From Paraescarpia echinospica (Eukaryota > Annelida > Polychaeta > Sabellida > Siboglinidae): 64,000 nt of DNA. Location: assembly GCA_020002185.1 (NCBI GenBank), contig CM034543.1:7550000-7613999 (forward strand), written 5' to 3'. Made by a program: the position numbers and the translations under genes. Every line of letters begins with the position of its first letter. Position 1 is the stretch's first letter. The notes beneath the pieces were generated by a model. The model was not told the DNA's origin. It searched no databases and worked only from the letters and a program-made list of their open reading frames with translations. Of the stretch, positions 1-31,200 are shown piece by piece.

Positions 1-215
1 AAATGACAATATTAGTCCCCCATTACGCAACACTTGTTATATTGGGCAAAGCCAATAACTGCTATGATTGACAAGCCAATTAACTTGTAATACACTGTGG
101 CACAAAATGCCAATAATAGTCCCCATTACACAACACTTGTTATATTGGACAAAGCCCATAACTACTATGATTGCCAAACCAGTTAACTTGTAATATACTG
201 TGGTTAAACCCATTG
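1..215. repeat. Tandem dimer, ~104-bp unit
   Basis: Two diverged copies of a ~104-bp segment lie head to tail. The first begins near base 7 (AATATTAGTCCCCCATTACG) and the second near 112 (AATAATAGTCCCCATTACAC). Both run through a CAACACTTGTTATATTGG block and end with AACTTGTAATA(C/T)ACTGTGG. The array may continue left of the window. No coding potential is seen. Confidence 0.7.
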
Positions 216-1487
216 CTATCATCAACAATAGGGCCTACTATTATACTTATTTGTCTATGATTATATACAATTAATAGATACAATAAATCAAAATGTTTAT
301 TTACTGTATATTACTTTATGTATACTATATAGTGACAAATACAAAGATACAATCTTATTCTGTAATTTTAAATATAAAAAAGAAAACTGGTATATACATA
401 TTAAATACAAAAATAGTAGGCCCTACATCAAAATCAATTATAACGATACAACATTTTATAAACAAATAATAATACAATAAATGAATTGAAACATAAATTA
501 TCATAAATTGTAATATTGTAACCAACACACAATATTATGTATATGCTGAATAGCTCAAAAATGATATAATTGAACTAAAGTAATACCAAGAATATCAATA
601 AATAAACTAATAATATATTAGTATAAACATCAATCAAACATGGCAGCAATGAATTACTCAGATGTAGGCATAAGTACTTGGCAGTATTAATCAAAGTCAC
701 CCGCTGTCAATCACATCGCTATCCGAGTCACGAGTGCATTGTATACCACGATGCACTGCGCGCGTACGGGGAAGAAGGCAAAATGGCGATTTCTTTTGAG
801 ACGGGGGTTCCATAAACGGACGTTGTGCATGTTTGTGCTATCAATTGGTAAGCCATCACTGTGATCACGTTATCGTTGACACAATTCTTTATCCTTCTGC
901 ATATGCTTTCCGTTGAAACCAACTAACTAAATACTCACAAAACATCGTCAAACATAGGCCATTTTAAATCCATAATTACTATAATTTTTTATTGACGGAT
1001 TACAATTATATTTTCAGATTCATTTTCCTCTGAATTTCCTCTTTCTTCATCACATTTTAATATGGATGTACTCATTAACATAATCTCACAAATCAGTTTG
1101 ATAGGTGGGGCCTGTCAACGTGATCCAAGATGGCCGCACGCATAAATCAAGAAAACCAAAATACGACACTGAGAGTAAAAAAATCATTATCGCTAATAAA
1201 CACCGCCAAAAAATATTTTTTCAGCGCAGGTACACACACTGACATTATTACAACATAAAAAAATTCACAAACCAACAGGTAGAATGCATGATAATAAACT
1301 ACGGCCACTAAACTGGGACCCCTGTCTCCCATGTTGTCAGAAGGGGAGGTAAATCGGTCCGACCTCCCTATCCACAGCACTGCCAGTCAGCGTACCACTC
1401 TCGGCCTCAGGACCCAGATCCAACAACACTGACTGTTTGTATGTAACTTTCTGTGACTTGCCGTATTAAAAAGAACCTACTGAAGTA
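216..1487. other. AT-rich intergenic sequence
   Basis: This stretch has no supported gene. It is mostly AT-rich, with two short GC/CpG-richer patches near 720-790 and 1110-1140 that could belong to a promoter. Short open frames here have no recognisable domain and no splice context. Confidence 0.5.
1125..1137 (+). promoter_or_regulatory. YY1-like motif, possible promoter element
   Basis: CCAAGATGGCCGC matches the known YY1 binding consensus (AAGATGGCGGC-type) often found near animal transcription starts. It lies 2.4 kb upstream of the TMEM144 start codon. That codon follows directly on a splice acceptor, so an untranslated first exon must lie upstream. Placing it here is inference; a related AAATGGCGAT lies at 781-790. 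Confidence 0.22.
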
Positions 1488-1825
1488 GTGGTGCACGGCT
1501 GTCCAGTGGTTAAAGTGCTGGACTGTCGGTTGAGATGACCAGGATTTGAATTCACCTGTAACTTCGAAACTTTGGCACCCGACACTTCTGTGCCGTGGCT
1601 GTGTCTTTCAAGTGGTATAACTCAGAAGTGAGATGAGAGTATAAGTCATGCTCATGGTCTCTTCTACGTGGTACACTGTACTTGTGAAGGGGAAGTTAAC
1701 AATCACAGACACCTAGGTGGTAAATGTGTAATTAATACCTGTCGTGACTCGATCATGGACTTGCCATCTCTAACAGTAACACAGTGACAGTGTCCCAGAG
1801 TGGGAGTACTAAACTACTATTTTAT
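1488..1825 (+). mobile_element. tRNA-like SINE, family 1
   Basis: The 5' part looks like a degenerate tRNA-Ser/Leu promoter region. GTCCAGTGGTTAAAGTGCTG resembles an A-box region, and GGATTTGAATTC at 1542-1553 resembles a B box. A ~270-bp unrelated body follows and ends near an AT-rich stretch. The layout fits a tRNA-derived SINE. No other copy was seen in the window, so the ends are approximate. Confidence 0.45.
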
Positions 1826-3554
1826 GAAGAAAGTTTACACATTTTTCATTTCATCTTAAAGTACTGTGGTATGCCCAATACTGGGCAATACCCCACAATG
1901 GGAGGTGCTCACTGGCTGGCAAACAAGATAAATAAACAGTAAAACAGGTGATAAGTGGCATGGGGTATTTAACAAGATGGGTTTGCCCAGAGCCAGCCTT
2001 CAACTCAAGGATGGCTTTGAAGGCAGCTGGGAGTCTTCGAGGGTGCTTCTGGCGGGATGGAATTCCACAGACGGATCGAAAGAAGGAGTGCAGATATGTG
2101 TCGGTTCTAGTCTAGGATGATGAGATTGGAAGGCTGGCCTTGGGTGGATCAGGTGGACGGAATAATGGTAGCTTCCCTCTTGTTGATATTGACAAGAAGA
2201 CCCATGTACATCATGGTACTTGCTTTACTGAAGATGCATCGACTTACAAACTTAGTGTGTACATGTTTATGTTGATGTGCTCCAGCAGAAAAGTTGACAT
2301 AACTAGGACAGGTGTACATTTTGAGTAGAAAAGTCTGGTGATCCAGACAGATTACCAAGATATTATATTCAGTAATCCGTCAAAAATCTGGTAATCCCAA
2401 AGTAAAAAATTAACATGGATTATAGCTTTATAGACACAGCATTACAGAAGTAAAACTGAAATAGCCGTCTTTAGAGAATAAATATATAAATTAATAGGTT
2501 GTCGGTCTTTTATGAGAAACATAAAATAAAGCAAAATTATATAATTGATTATTATGAATCAACATGTGGTTTCAGGTGATAAACACCATTTCTGAAATTT
2601 TGCCACTTTTCTAAAACATGTAATATACATAGCCCATTAGACCCCAGCCAGTTATATTGGCATGTGTCCCTGTTCCCCAGGTTGCTGCCACAGTTTTGAC
2701 AAACATAGAACATTTATATTCTGGACAACTATAGAGTGGAATATCATACTTTTTACTGACATCAAATGCATTCTACTGTGTATTTACACTTGCCATGCCT
2801 TGCTTAGACATGAGACAATATAAATCAATTCACTTTGTATAAATATAGACAGCAAACACAGCTTTGTAAGTGTTCTATCTTGGTTGCTGTCATCCTACTT
2901 CTGGCTTCTGTATCATGTCAACGTCAGTGTTGACATTGTGATCACTAGCATACTGACACCTGAAACAACCAAATGTGTTAGAGTGTTAGAATACGTACCC
3001 TAATAATTCATTATAATAAAAGACATAATTTTCACGTAGTAACATAAACAGCAGTCTCCGTGCCGAAAACCCAACTGACGGTGACCAAATTTGGACAATG
3101 AAACACAAACAAAATCCAAGTCATCCATTTTATCGCTCACTCACCCTTCGAATGTAACGTCAACTTACCTTTAGTTCAGTGTCAGAAATGTCCCATCCTA
3201 CGAAATAATAATGCAAACTTCGTCATTAGTAAACAACTACGATGTCCAAGGCGTCGTCATTTTTGAAGGTCCACAGGTGGCAAACTTCTATCGCGAAAAA
3301 CTCAATTTGTTTCAATGCAAGCACATGTCGAAAATACCCACAATTCATAGCTCAGCCAGTATTAGTCTCATAAGTATCCGCAAGATGGGGCCACCACTAG
3401 AGGCTTTATCTCCACCGGACACTTTTGGGTGCTCTGGAGAGAAAACACCCGGGCGCTTTTGGACGCGCAGGGTCTAATGGGATAATATAATACATGTCAT
3501 ACACATTCGCTTGTATTAGTTGTCTACAAATGTATTTCTCTGTTTTTTATCCAG
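1826..3554. other. Upstream flank / 5'UTR region of TMEM144
   Basis: No supported coding region. One or more untranslated TMEM144 exons should lie in or before this stretch, because bases 3541-3554 form a pyrimidine-rich acceptor ending in CAG immediately before the ATG. Bases 2020-2160 have a GC-rich patch resembling a dispersed repeat. The 88-codon frame at 3211-3477 has no recognisable domain. Confidence 0.4.
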
Positions 3555-22555
<19,001 letters not shown>

Positions 22556-25065
22556 ACAACTGGTCTCAGAGGGAGTTCTCCCCCCCCTGGCAGCCAGCCT
22601 GGGGGTAGGGGGTTTATGGTTGCTGGCACATGTGTGATTGGTTATACTGTTTCATAACCTGGGTACGACTATTCATTGTTCATCTGAAGTTATTAGCCAA
22701 TTTTGTGGTTTGCGTTAGTTGACTGAAATGGTTTTGGCTATGTACTATGAACCATGCTCCTTTCCGAGTTTGTGTGGGAATATTTGGACATCCTATGGGT
22801 CTTTTTAGGGATAAGATGGCATTTTACATGAATATAATATGATTGTCTTGAATACTTGAATCAATCGTTCCCAGCATACAGTTTTCACTTAAACAATTTT
22901 TTCATGTTTTTTGTACAAGATAAAAAATTTGGGGCCAGAATGAAAAAGAAAATGTCCGACAGTTTCACATACATGTATGTGGCAACCAGTTTGTAAGTTT
23001 GAAGGGCCTGGTTGCTAGGCAATTAGTTACATGATGGATCCATGAGTTACCGTGTTTTACAGCACCACCAAAGCAATTGATGTTGTTAAAATCAATTTGC
23101 ACTGAAGAATAACTAGTGTTTGATGTTTGTTATCCTATCAAGATCAATCTATTTTCGGCATGGCATATAAAGCGAGATCCAGTCGTTTTCCATGTGTAGC
23201 AAGACCGGTTTCATTTTTAAATGACATGCTGGACACATCGCTCAGTGCACTTTACATGACTGCTGCTTTATTTACAAATCATGATATTGCTGTTGCTATT
23301 TTTAACCCTTATATTTGTATATATACGCACAGTTGTCTATGTATAGTTTGTACCAGTGCTGCAAGCTAGATTTTTAGATGCATAATGTGAAGATCTTTAA
23401 AATTGCACAACTCTGGAGTGAAACTACAGAATATGTATTTAATTTTTTAATTGTAGATTGTAGATGTTATTTTGTTGAAGTTCACATATTTTACTAATAC
23501 TAATTATTCAACTTGATATTACAGTATGTAATATGCCACAATGCAAACCTATATTAAATGCATACAGGGGCAATAGAGATAACTGCATAACAAACACGTC
23601 AATTATGATCAACTGTATATATTGGACATGGACTGATTATCTTATCAACTGTAGCCCATGGGGTTGTCTGTAATATAGACATCTTACTTTATATAGAAAC
23701 ATTATAGAAATGCACAACTTCTGACTATGATACATAAGTATTTTGGAAGGATATATTTGTTTAGGATATGTTTATAAACGCAGCTATGTTTGTATGTAGA
23801 ATGTTTGTACAGTTCTGTGTGTGTGAATGCATTTCAACATTACAGACTTGTGTATTTTAGGAAATTGTCTGTTTTTAATTACGTTATTAATTAAAGAACA
23901 CTATTGTTGATAGTTTTGTGTGGAATGATTAAAACTCAATTCGTTCTTACATATAAGTCTTTCGGCAATGATTTTGATCCAGGGGAACTTTTCGAAAGTG
24001 AGGTGAATTATCCTGTCAAATTTATCCAGGATTCCCACTCTTTCCGATATAAAAAGTCTGTTGTCGATGCATCATTATTGTATTATGTGACGTAATTTAT
24101 GTACTGCCCAATCAAAAGCATGGTTACAAAATTAAAAATACTATGTGGTTGTCATACAAAATTGCTGGATGGTAATATACTAGTCACCAACATATCAGCA
24201 ACACATAAATAAAATAAAACACCATATTCAAATTCCATGACTTTTAATAAAATTAATATCACATTTCAAGCCAGGACATTTTTTTATTATAAAATCCACA
24301 AGGAACCTGTTGACACTGCGCTATAATTACCCGGTATTACCAGAATATTTACAAAACATCCAACTGAATTATGTTTATTTATTATCTTCACACACTGAAG
24401 AAACTAAAAAATTACACACACATGCTCTAAATTAATATAATTAACATCAAATAATTACAAAAAAACAACAGCCATCATAACAAAACAAATAAATATGACT
24501 AATATTTTGTATTACAGTGCTGTATCTGGTATTCCATCGGTATTGGGACTATTTTGGAAAATATGCCACTTCTGTTTAACAAACATTTTGAATCTTCATA
24601 CAGTGGAACCCATTAATAAAGATACAAAAATTAAGTGGCCTGATTAAAAGGGTGACCTGATTACAGGGGCTGGTTAGATATATATATAATTATAGATGTG
24701 CAGCTATGGCAAAAAACACTGAGTGAGAGAGAGAGGTCATTTCCAAGCATGGCTGTTTTGGGGACTTATAGATGTTATATTGTATATACTGATTGTGTAG
24801 TGAATTTATTCTGGAATATCCATTTAATTAATATGTACAAATCCATTTATTCGCAGAAGCAGAGTTTTCTTAATCTTGATTAGACCTACCAGAATAATAT
24901 GTGTGTTTCATGTTACCAGCCAACCTTGTTACATGTTGCCATTGTTCTTACAATATGACAAGGAAAGTACACCATATATACACTGTACTTAAATCCAAGC
25001 ACTAAAAACAAATCTCTGTGGCATGCAGTAAAAATACCAGAAATATAATATTATATATATCCTGG
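22556..25065. other. Convergent intergenic region / 3'UTRs
   Basis: Between the stop codons of TMEM144 (+) and RTTN (-). Candidate + strand poly(A) signals are ATTAAA at 23553-23558 and AATAAA at 24208-24213 and 24213-24218. Candidate - strand AATAAA signals lie at 24846-24851 and 24805-24810, 215-260 bases past the RTTN stop. GTGGAACCCATTAATAAAG near 24605 resembles one end of a Tc1/mariner-type element, but no partner end was found. No coding region is supported. Confidence 0.45.
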
Positions 25066-25206
25066 TTATGACCTCAGAACAACGAGGACATTATGCAAGT
25101 TTTGGGCGCACTTCTCTGCCCAAGGGCTGTCGGGCACATTGATGAGCTGACTGTAAGCTTCCTGCAGTTTGCTCATTACGTGGGCGTTCTTCAAGTTGAC
25201 CTTGGC
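25066..25206 (-). CDS. RTTN: RTTN last coding exon
   Basis: Acceptor TTGTTTTCCAG|GCC, phase 0, ends in TAA. Encodes AKVNLKNAHVMSKLQEAYSQ, LINVPDSPWAEKCAQNLHNV and LVVLRS. The K(A)K..LK...V...(L/V).EAY pattern fits the rotatin C terminus. Confidence 0.88.
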   Translation of the reverse strand, partial: AKVNLKNAHVMSKLQEAYSQLINVPDSPWAEKCAQNLHNVLVVLRS

Positions 25207-28200
25207 CTGGAAAACAACAATCACACATTGATAGTAGATTAACTTTCATCACAGATAGGAGAAAATTATGTTGGTGCCTTCAAAAAATTATAATTGCCCA
25301 AACTGTGCAATGGCAGCGGGAGTATTCAATCCCTAACCTTCTAAGATAATGTCTTCATCACTGCGCCCCAAGCAAAATGAACTTAAAATCTGCATCAACC
25401 TTGTATGGTAAATTGGATAAATATTACTAGCCGAGTTGCCTGGCTTTGCATGGGATAAAAACATTTTCCAGATATAGCCACGTCAGTGCCAATGGATTTC
25501 ACAATCCTGAGCATGGAAATGTGACCCATCCTCAAATCATTTGTACTCGGTTATAATCCCCATGTTTTCCCCAGAATTAGTGTTGGGTTAATTCTGAATA
25601 TTGAATTGTACTGACACAACCCAAAATGCCAAACACTTGAAACCCACCAATCACCAATTGTAGCGCATTCTAAACTGTGCCCATCCCAAATTTCTGCACC
25701 ATATATATTGTTACATTGTAACTGGTCACTGGCCTAGTTTTTAGGACTGAAAAGATACATCGTTCTGAAATGCACACGCTCGCTGGGCAGGTTGCTGCTA
25801 CATGCTGGCGCAGAGTTATGCGTTCAGGAATTTCAAAATGTCAATATCAAACACATTATGATTTTCATCCAGTGACGTATTTTTTGACAGCATTATTACC
25901 TTTACGAGGATATAAAAAACATTAAACTCCCCCTTGAAATATTTAGCCAACAAAATCCCCACCCCATGACAATTTAAACAAACTTGTAAAACTACGAACC
26001 ACCCCAATGGGCCAGGCCAACCAGATCATACACAAAATTTCAGCTGCAAACATGCAAAACTAATGAAGTTATAGGTCTACAGAGAAAAGACACATTCTTT
26101 TATAATATAGACAGACAAATGAAACATACCTTGTGAGAGTTGTAGACTAGGGCCCACAGGGCAGAGCAGACGATGAGTCGGACTTGCTCCGAGCCCTGCT
26201 CCACACAGTGCAGGAGGAAAGGCAGCAACTTGGCTGAAACACGTCACACCTCGTCATGTGACACTGTTACAGTCTCCTGCTGACAGGAGTACTTATAATA
26301 ATATGAAGGATTTCAGGGCAAAACACGATAAACACCATGTTTGAAATTTTGCCCAAACAAGGATCAAACATTTATTTAAATATGTGTTGAGTTAGGATAC
26401 TATCTAATTTATACAAAAAAGCACGATAAATCCCCATGAAACGACATGCACAACAGAGCGTTTTGTTTTCAAAATACGATAAGCGTCATCCATCTTGTTT
26501 GATCAAAATGCAGTACATCCATTTTTAGCCAATGAGCACGGCCACAGCTACGTGGAGTGACGACACGCTATTTGAATATGTGTGTGTGTGTGTGGGTGCG
26601 CCTCTGACGTCAAATCTAGGCATACCGAAAAGCGTGCCAAAAATTATGCATATTCGAAGACCAGTTGCATGGCGTAAATTGTGAAATTATTACTATATTG
26701 AATTCTAGTAAAATTGTTGTCTTGGTGGAAATATACAGGAAGATGTCATATAATATGAATTCAAGCAATAGTGGGTGTTATTCCCCTAACAACAGACTCT
26801 GTTTAATGATAGATTTTCCTCATGAACACATTATTGTAGTGATTCGATGCCCAGCTGTCTGGCCAGAAGCCTCAACCTGGAGTCCAGACGAGAACAAGAC
26901 ACACCTGTGGCTAGCAACTGTGACTTGCCGGCCGTGTTGAAACAGAGATTTCTTAACACAAGCACCGCGTTCTTCTGGTTATGCTCCGAGCTACTCGAAC
27001 CAAACTCGAGAAGCAGCAGGATAGCATCTGCAACATCCATGGCCATCTAGATTATAAAACAACCATAGCAATTGTTTTTTTTATAGAATTCTATAGAAAA
27101 ACTATATAAAACATTCTGTGGAATTCTATAAAAATTGATGTGGCATTAAACATTCTATACCATTCTACAGAATTCTATAGGATTGTTATGACCAGATGAT
27201 TTTTGTATAGAATTCAAAAAAATGATGTAGCAAAAAGTATTCTATAAAAAATCTTCCACAAAAAAATCCTCTTATAGAATATACCCTATTTTATAAAAAA
27301 ATCTTTGTTAAGGACAGAGTTTATATCTTTGTCTGTATGACCGGGTGTATATCTGAACATATCTCCATCAGTTTTATACATACAGGGCTGACATTTTGTA
27401 AGCATACTAGCAGGCCCATTGGGGTGGTTCTGCCCATCACAGAACTTGCCAGCATATTGCGGTGGCCAGAGGGGTAAGCACGTGCTATTTTTGGCAGGTT
27501 GCCAAGCAATAAAAACCAGCGTGGCATTATAAAGTAAGATTACAGCTATCCACGGGCATCTCGGAGTAACTATTATTCCATATTCACCAAACAGCTCCGG
27601 ATGACAACTGGGGGCATGTCTCTAATAAACATTGCAGATGTTGCTTTGGACAGTAACATTAGGGGTCAGACTTGTCTAGAAATGGATCAATGTATGTTGT
27701 GGTGTCAGTTTTGAACAGTAACATTAGGAGTCAGGCTTGTCTAGAAATGGATCAGTGTATGTTGTGGTGTCAGTTTTGAACAGTAACATTAGGAGTCAGG
27801 CTTGTGTAGAAATGGATCAGTGTATGTTGTGGTGTCAGTTTTGAACAGTAACATTAGGAGTCAGGCTTGTCTAGAAATGGACCAGTGTATGTTGTGGTGT
27901 CAGTTTTGAACAGTAACATTAGGGGTCAGACTTGTCTAGAAATGGATCAGTGTATGTTGTGGTGTCAGTTTTGAACAGTAACATCAGGAGTCAGGCTTGT
28001 CTAGAAATGGATCAGTGTATGTTGTGGTGTCAGTTTTGAACTGTAACATTAGGAGTCAGGCTTGTCTAGAAATGGATCAGTGTATGTTGTGGTGTCAGTT
28101 TTGAACAGTAACATTAGGGGTGAGGCTTGTCTACAGAAATGGATCAGTGTATGTTGTGGTGTCAGTTTTGAACAGTAACATTAGGAGTCAGGCTTGTCTA

Positions 28201-31200
28201 GAAATGGATCAGTGTATGTTGTGGTGTCAGTTTTGAACAGTAACATTAGGGGTGAGGGTTGTCTACAGAAATGGATCAGTGTATGTTGTGGCGTCAGTTT
28301 TGAACAGTAACATCAGGAGTCAGGCTTGTCTAGAAATGGATCAGTGTATGTTATGGTGTCAGTTTTGAACAGTAACATTAGGGGTGACGCTTGTCTACAG
28401 AAATGGATCAGTGTATGTTGAGGCGTCAGTTTTGAACAGTAACATTAGGGGTCAGGCTTGTCTAGAAATGGATCAGTGTATGTTGTGGTGTCAGTTTTGA
28501 ACAGTAACATTAGGGGTGAGGATTGTCTAGAAATGGATCAGTGTATGTTGTGGTGTCAGTTTTGAACAGTAACATTAGGAGTCAGGCTTGTTTAGAAATG
28601 GATCAGTGTATGTCATGGCATCAGTTTTGGACAGTAACATTAGGGGTCAGACTTGTCTAGAAATGGATCAATGTATGTTGTGGTGTCAGTTTTGAACAGT
28701 AACATTAGGGGTCAGGCTTGTCTAGAAATGGATCAGTGTATGTTGTGGTGTCAGTTTTGAACAGTAACATTAGGGGTGAGGCTTGTCTACAGAAATGGAT
28801 CAGTGTATGTTGTGGCGTCAGTTTTGAACAGTAACATTAGGAGTCAGGCTTGTCTAGAAATGGATCAGTGTACGTTGTGGTGTCAGTTTTGAACAGTAAC
28901 ATTAGGGGTCAGGCTTGTCTAGAAATGGATCAGTGTATGTTGTGGTGTCAGTTTTGAACAGTAACATTAGGGGTGAGGATTGTCTAGAAATGGATCAGTG
29001 TATGTTGTGGTGTCAGTTTTGAACAGTAACATTAGGAGTCAGGCTTGTTTAGAAATGGATCAGTGTATGTTATGGCATCAGTTTTGGACAGTAACATTAG
29101 GGGTCAGACTTGTCTAGAAATGGATCAATGTATGTTGTGGTGTCAGTTTTGAACAGTAACATTAGGGGTCAGGCTTGTCTAGAAATGGATCAGTGTATGT
29201 TGTGGTGTCAGTTTTGAACAGTAACATTAGGGGTGAGGCTTGTCTACAGAAATGGATCAGTGTATGTTGTGGCGTCAGTTTTGAACAGTAACATTAGGAG
29301 TCAGGCTTGTCTAGAAATGGATCAGTGTACGTTGTGGTGTCAGTTTTGAACAGCAACATTAGGAGTCAGGCTTGTCTAGAAATGGATCAGTGTATGTTGT
29401 GGCATCAGTTTTGAACAGTAACATTAGGAGTCAGGCTTGTTTAGAAATGGATCAGTGTATGTTGTGGCATCAGTTTTGAACAATAACATTAGGAGTCAGG
29501 CTTGTCTAGAAATGGATCAGTGTATGTTGTGGTGTCAGTTTTGAACAGTAACATTAGGAGACAGGCTTGTCTACAGAAATGGATCAGTGTATGTTGTGGC
29601 GTCAGTTTTGAACAGTAACATTAGGAGTCAGGCTTGTGTAGAAATGGATCAGTGTATGTTGTGGCGTCAGTTTTGAACAGTAACATTAGGAGTCAGGCTT
29701 GTCTAGAAATGGATCAGTGTATGTTGTAGTGACAGTTTTGAACAGTAACATTAGGAGTCAGGCTTGTCTAGAAATGGATCAGTGTATGTTGTAGTGTCAG
29801 TTTTGAACAGTAACATTAGGAGTCAGGCTTGTCTAGAAATGGATCTGTGTATGTTGTGGTGTCAGTTTTGAATAGTAACATTAGGAGTCAGGCTTGTCTA
29901 CAGAAATGGATCAGTGTATGTTGTGGCATCAGTTTTGAACAGTAACATTAGGAGTCAGGCTTGTGTAGAAATGGATCAGTGTATGTTGTGATGTCAGTTT
30001 TGAACAGTAACATTAGGAGTCAGGCTTGTCTACAGAAATGGATCAGTGTATGTTGTGGTGTCAGTTTTGAACAGTAACATTAGAGGAGTGGCTTGTCTAC
30101 AGAAATGGATCAGTGTATGTTGTGGCGTCAGTTTTGAACAGTAACATTAGGAGTCAGGCTTGTCTAGAAATGGATCAGTGTATGTTGTGGTGTCAGTTTT
30201 GAACAGTAACATTAAGAGTCAGCCTTGTCTAGAAATGGATCAGTGTACGTTGTGGTGTCAGTTTTGAACAGTAACATTAGGGGTCAGGCTTGTCTAGAAA
30301 TGGATCAGTGTATGTTGTGGCGTCAGTTTTGAACAGTAACATTAGGAGTCAGGCTTGTGTAGAAATGGATCAGTGTATGTTGTGGTGTCAGCTCTGAACA
30401 GTAACATTAGGAGTCAGGCTTGTCTACAGAGATGGATCAGTGTATGTTGTGGTGTCAGTTTTGAACAGTAACATTAGGGGAGAGGCTTGTCTAGAAATGG
30501 ATCAGTGTATGTTGTGGTGTCAGTTTTGAACAGTAACATTAGGGGTCAGGCTTGTCTAGAAATGGATCAGTGTATGTTGTGGTGTCAGTTTTGAACAGTA
30601 ACATTAGGAGTCAGGCTTGTCTACAGAAATGGATCAGTGTATGTTGTGGTGTCAGTTTTGAACAGTAACATTAGGGGAGAGGCTTGTCTAGAAATGGATC
30701 TGTGTATGTTGTGGTGTCAGTTTTGAACAGTAACATTAGTGGTGAGGCTTGTCTACAGAAATGGATCAGTGTATGTTGTGGCGTCAGTTTTGAACAGTAA
30801 CATTAGGAGTCAGGCTTGTCTACAGAAATGGATCAGTGTATGTTGTGGTGTCAGTTTTGAACAGTAACATTAGGGGAGAGGCTTGTCTAGAAATGGATCT
30901 GTGTATGTTGAGGCGTCAGTTTTGAACAGTAACATTAGGAGTCAGGCTTGCCTAGAAATGGATCAGTGTATGTTGTAGTGTCAGTTTTGAACAGTAACAT
31001 TAGGAGTCAGGCTTGTCTAGAAATGGATCTGTGTATGTTGTGGTGTCAGTTTTGAACAGTAACATTAGGGGTCAGACTTGTCTAGAAATGGATCAGTGTA
31101 TGTTGTAGTGTCAGTTTTGAACAGTAACATTAGGAGTCAGGCTTGTCTAGAAATGGATCTGTGTATGTTGTGGTGTCAGTTTTGAACAGTAACATTAGGA

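Noticed and set aside
2020..2160. GC-rich patch that might be a retroelement coding remnant
   Set aside because: Translation gives no recognisable domain; a vague resemblance to dispersed repeats is not enough.
3211..3477. 88-codon open frame upstream of TMEM144
   Set aside because: No recognisable domain and no splice support; it may partly overlap untranslated sequence.
27028..27055. Acceptor ATAATCTAG in front of the 26905-27027 exon
   Set aside because: It gives the wrong phase with the preceding exon and soon a TAG; TTGCAG at 27028-27033 fits.
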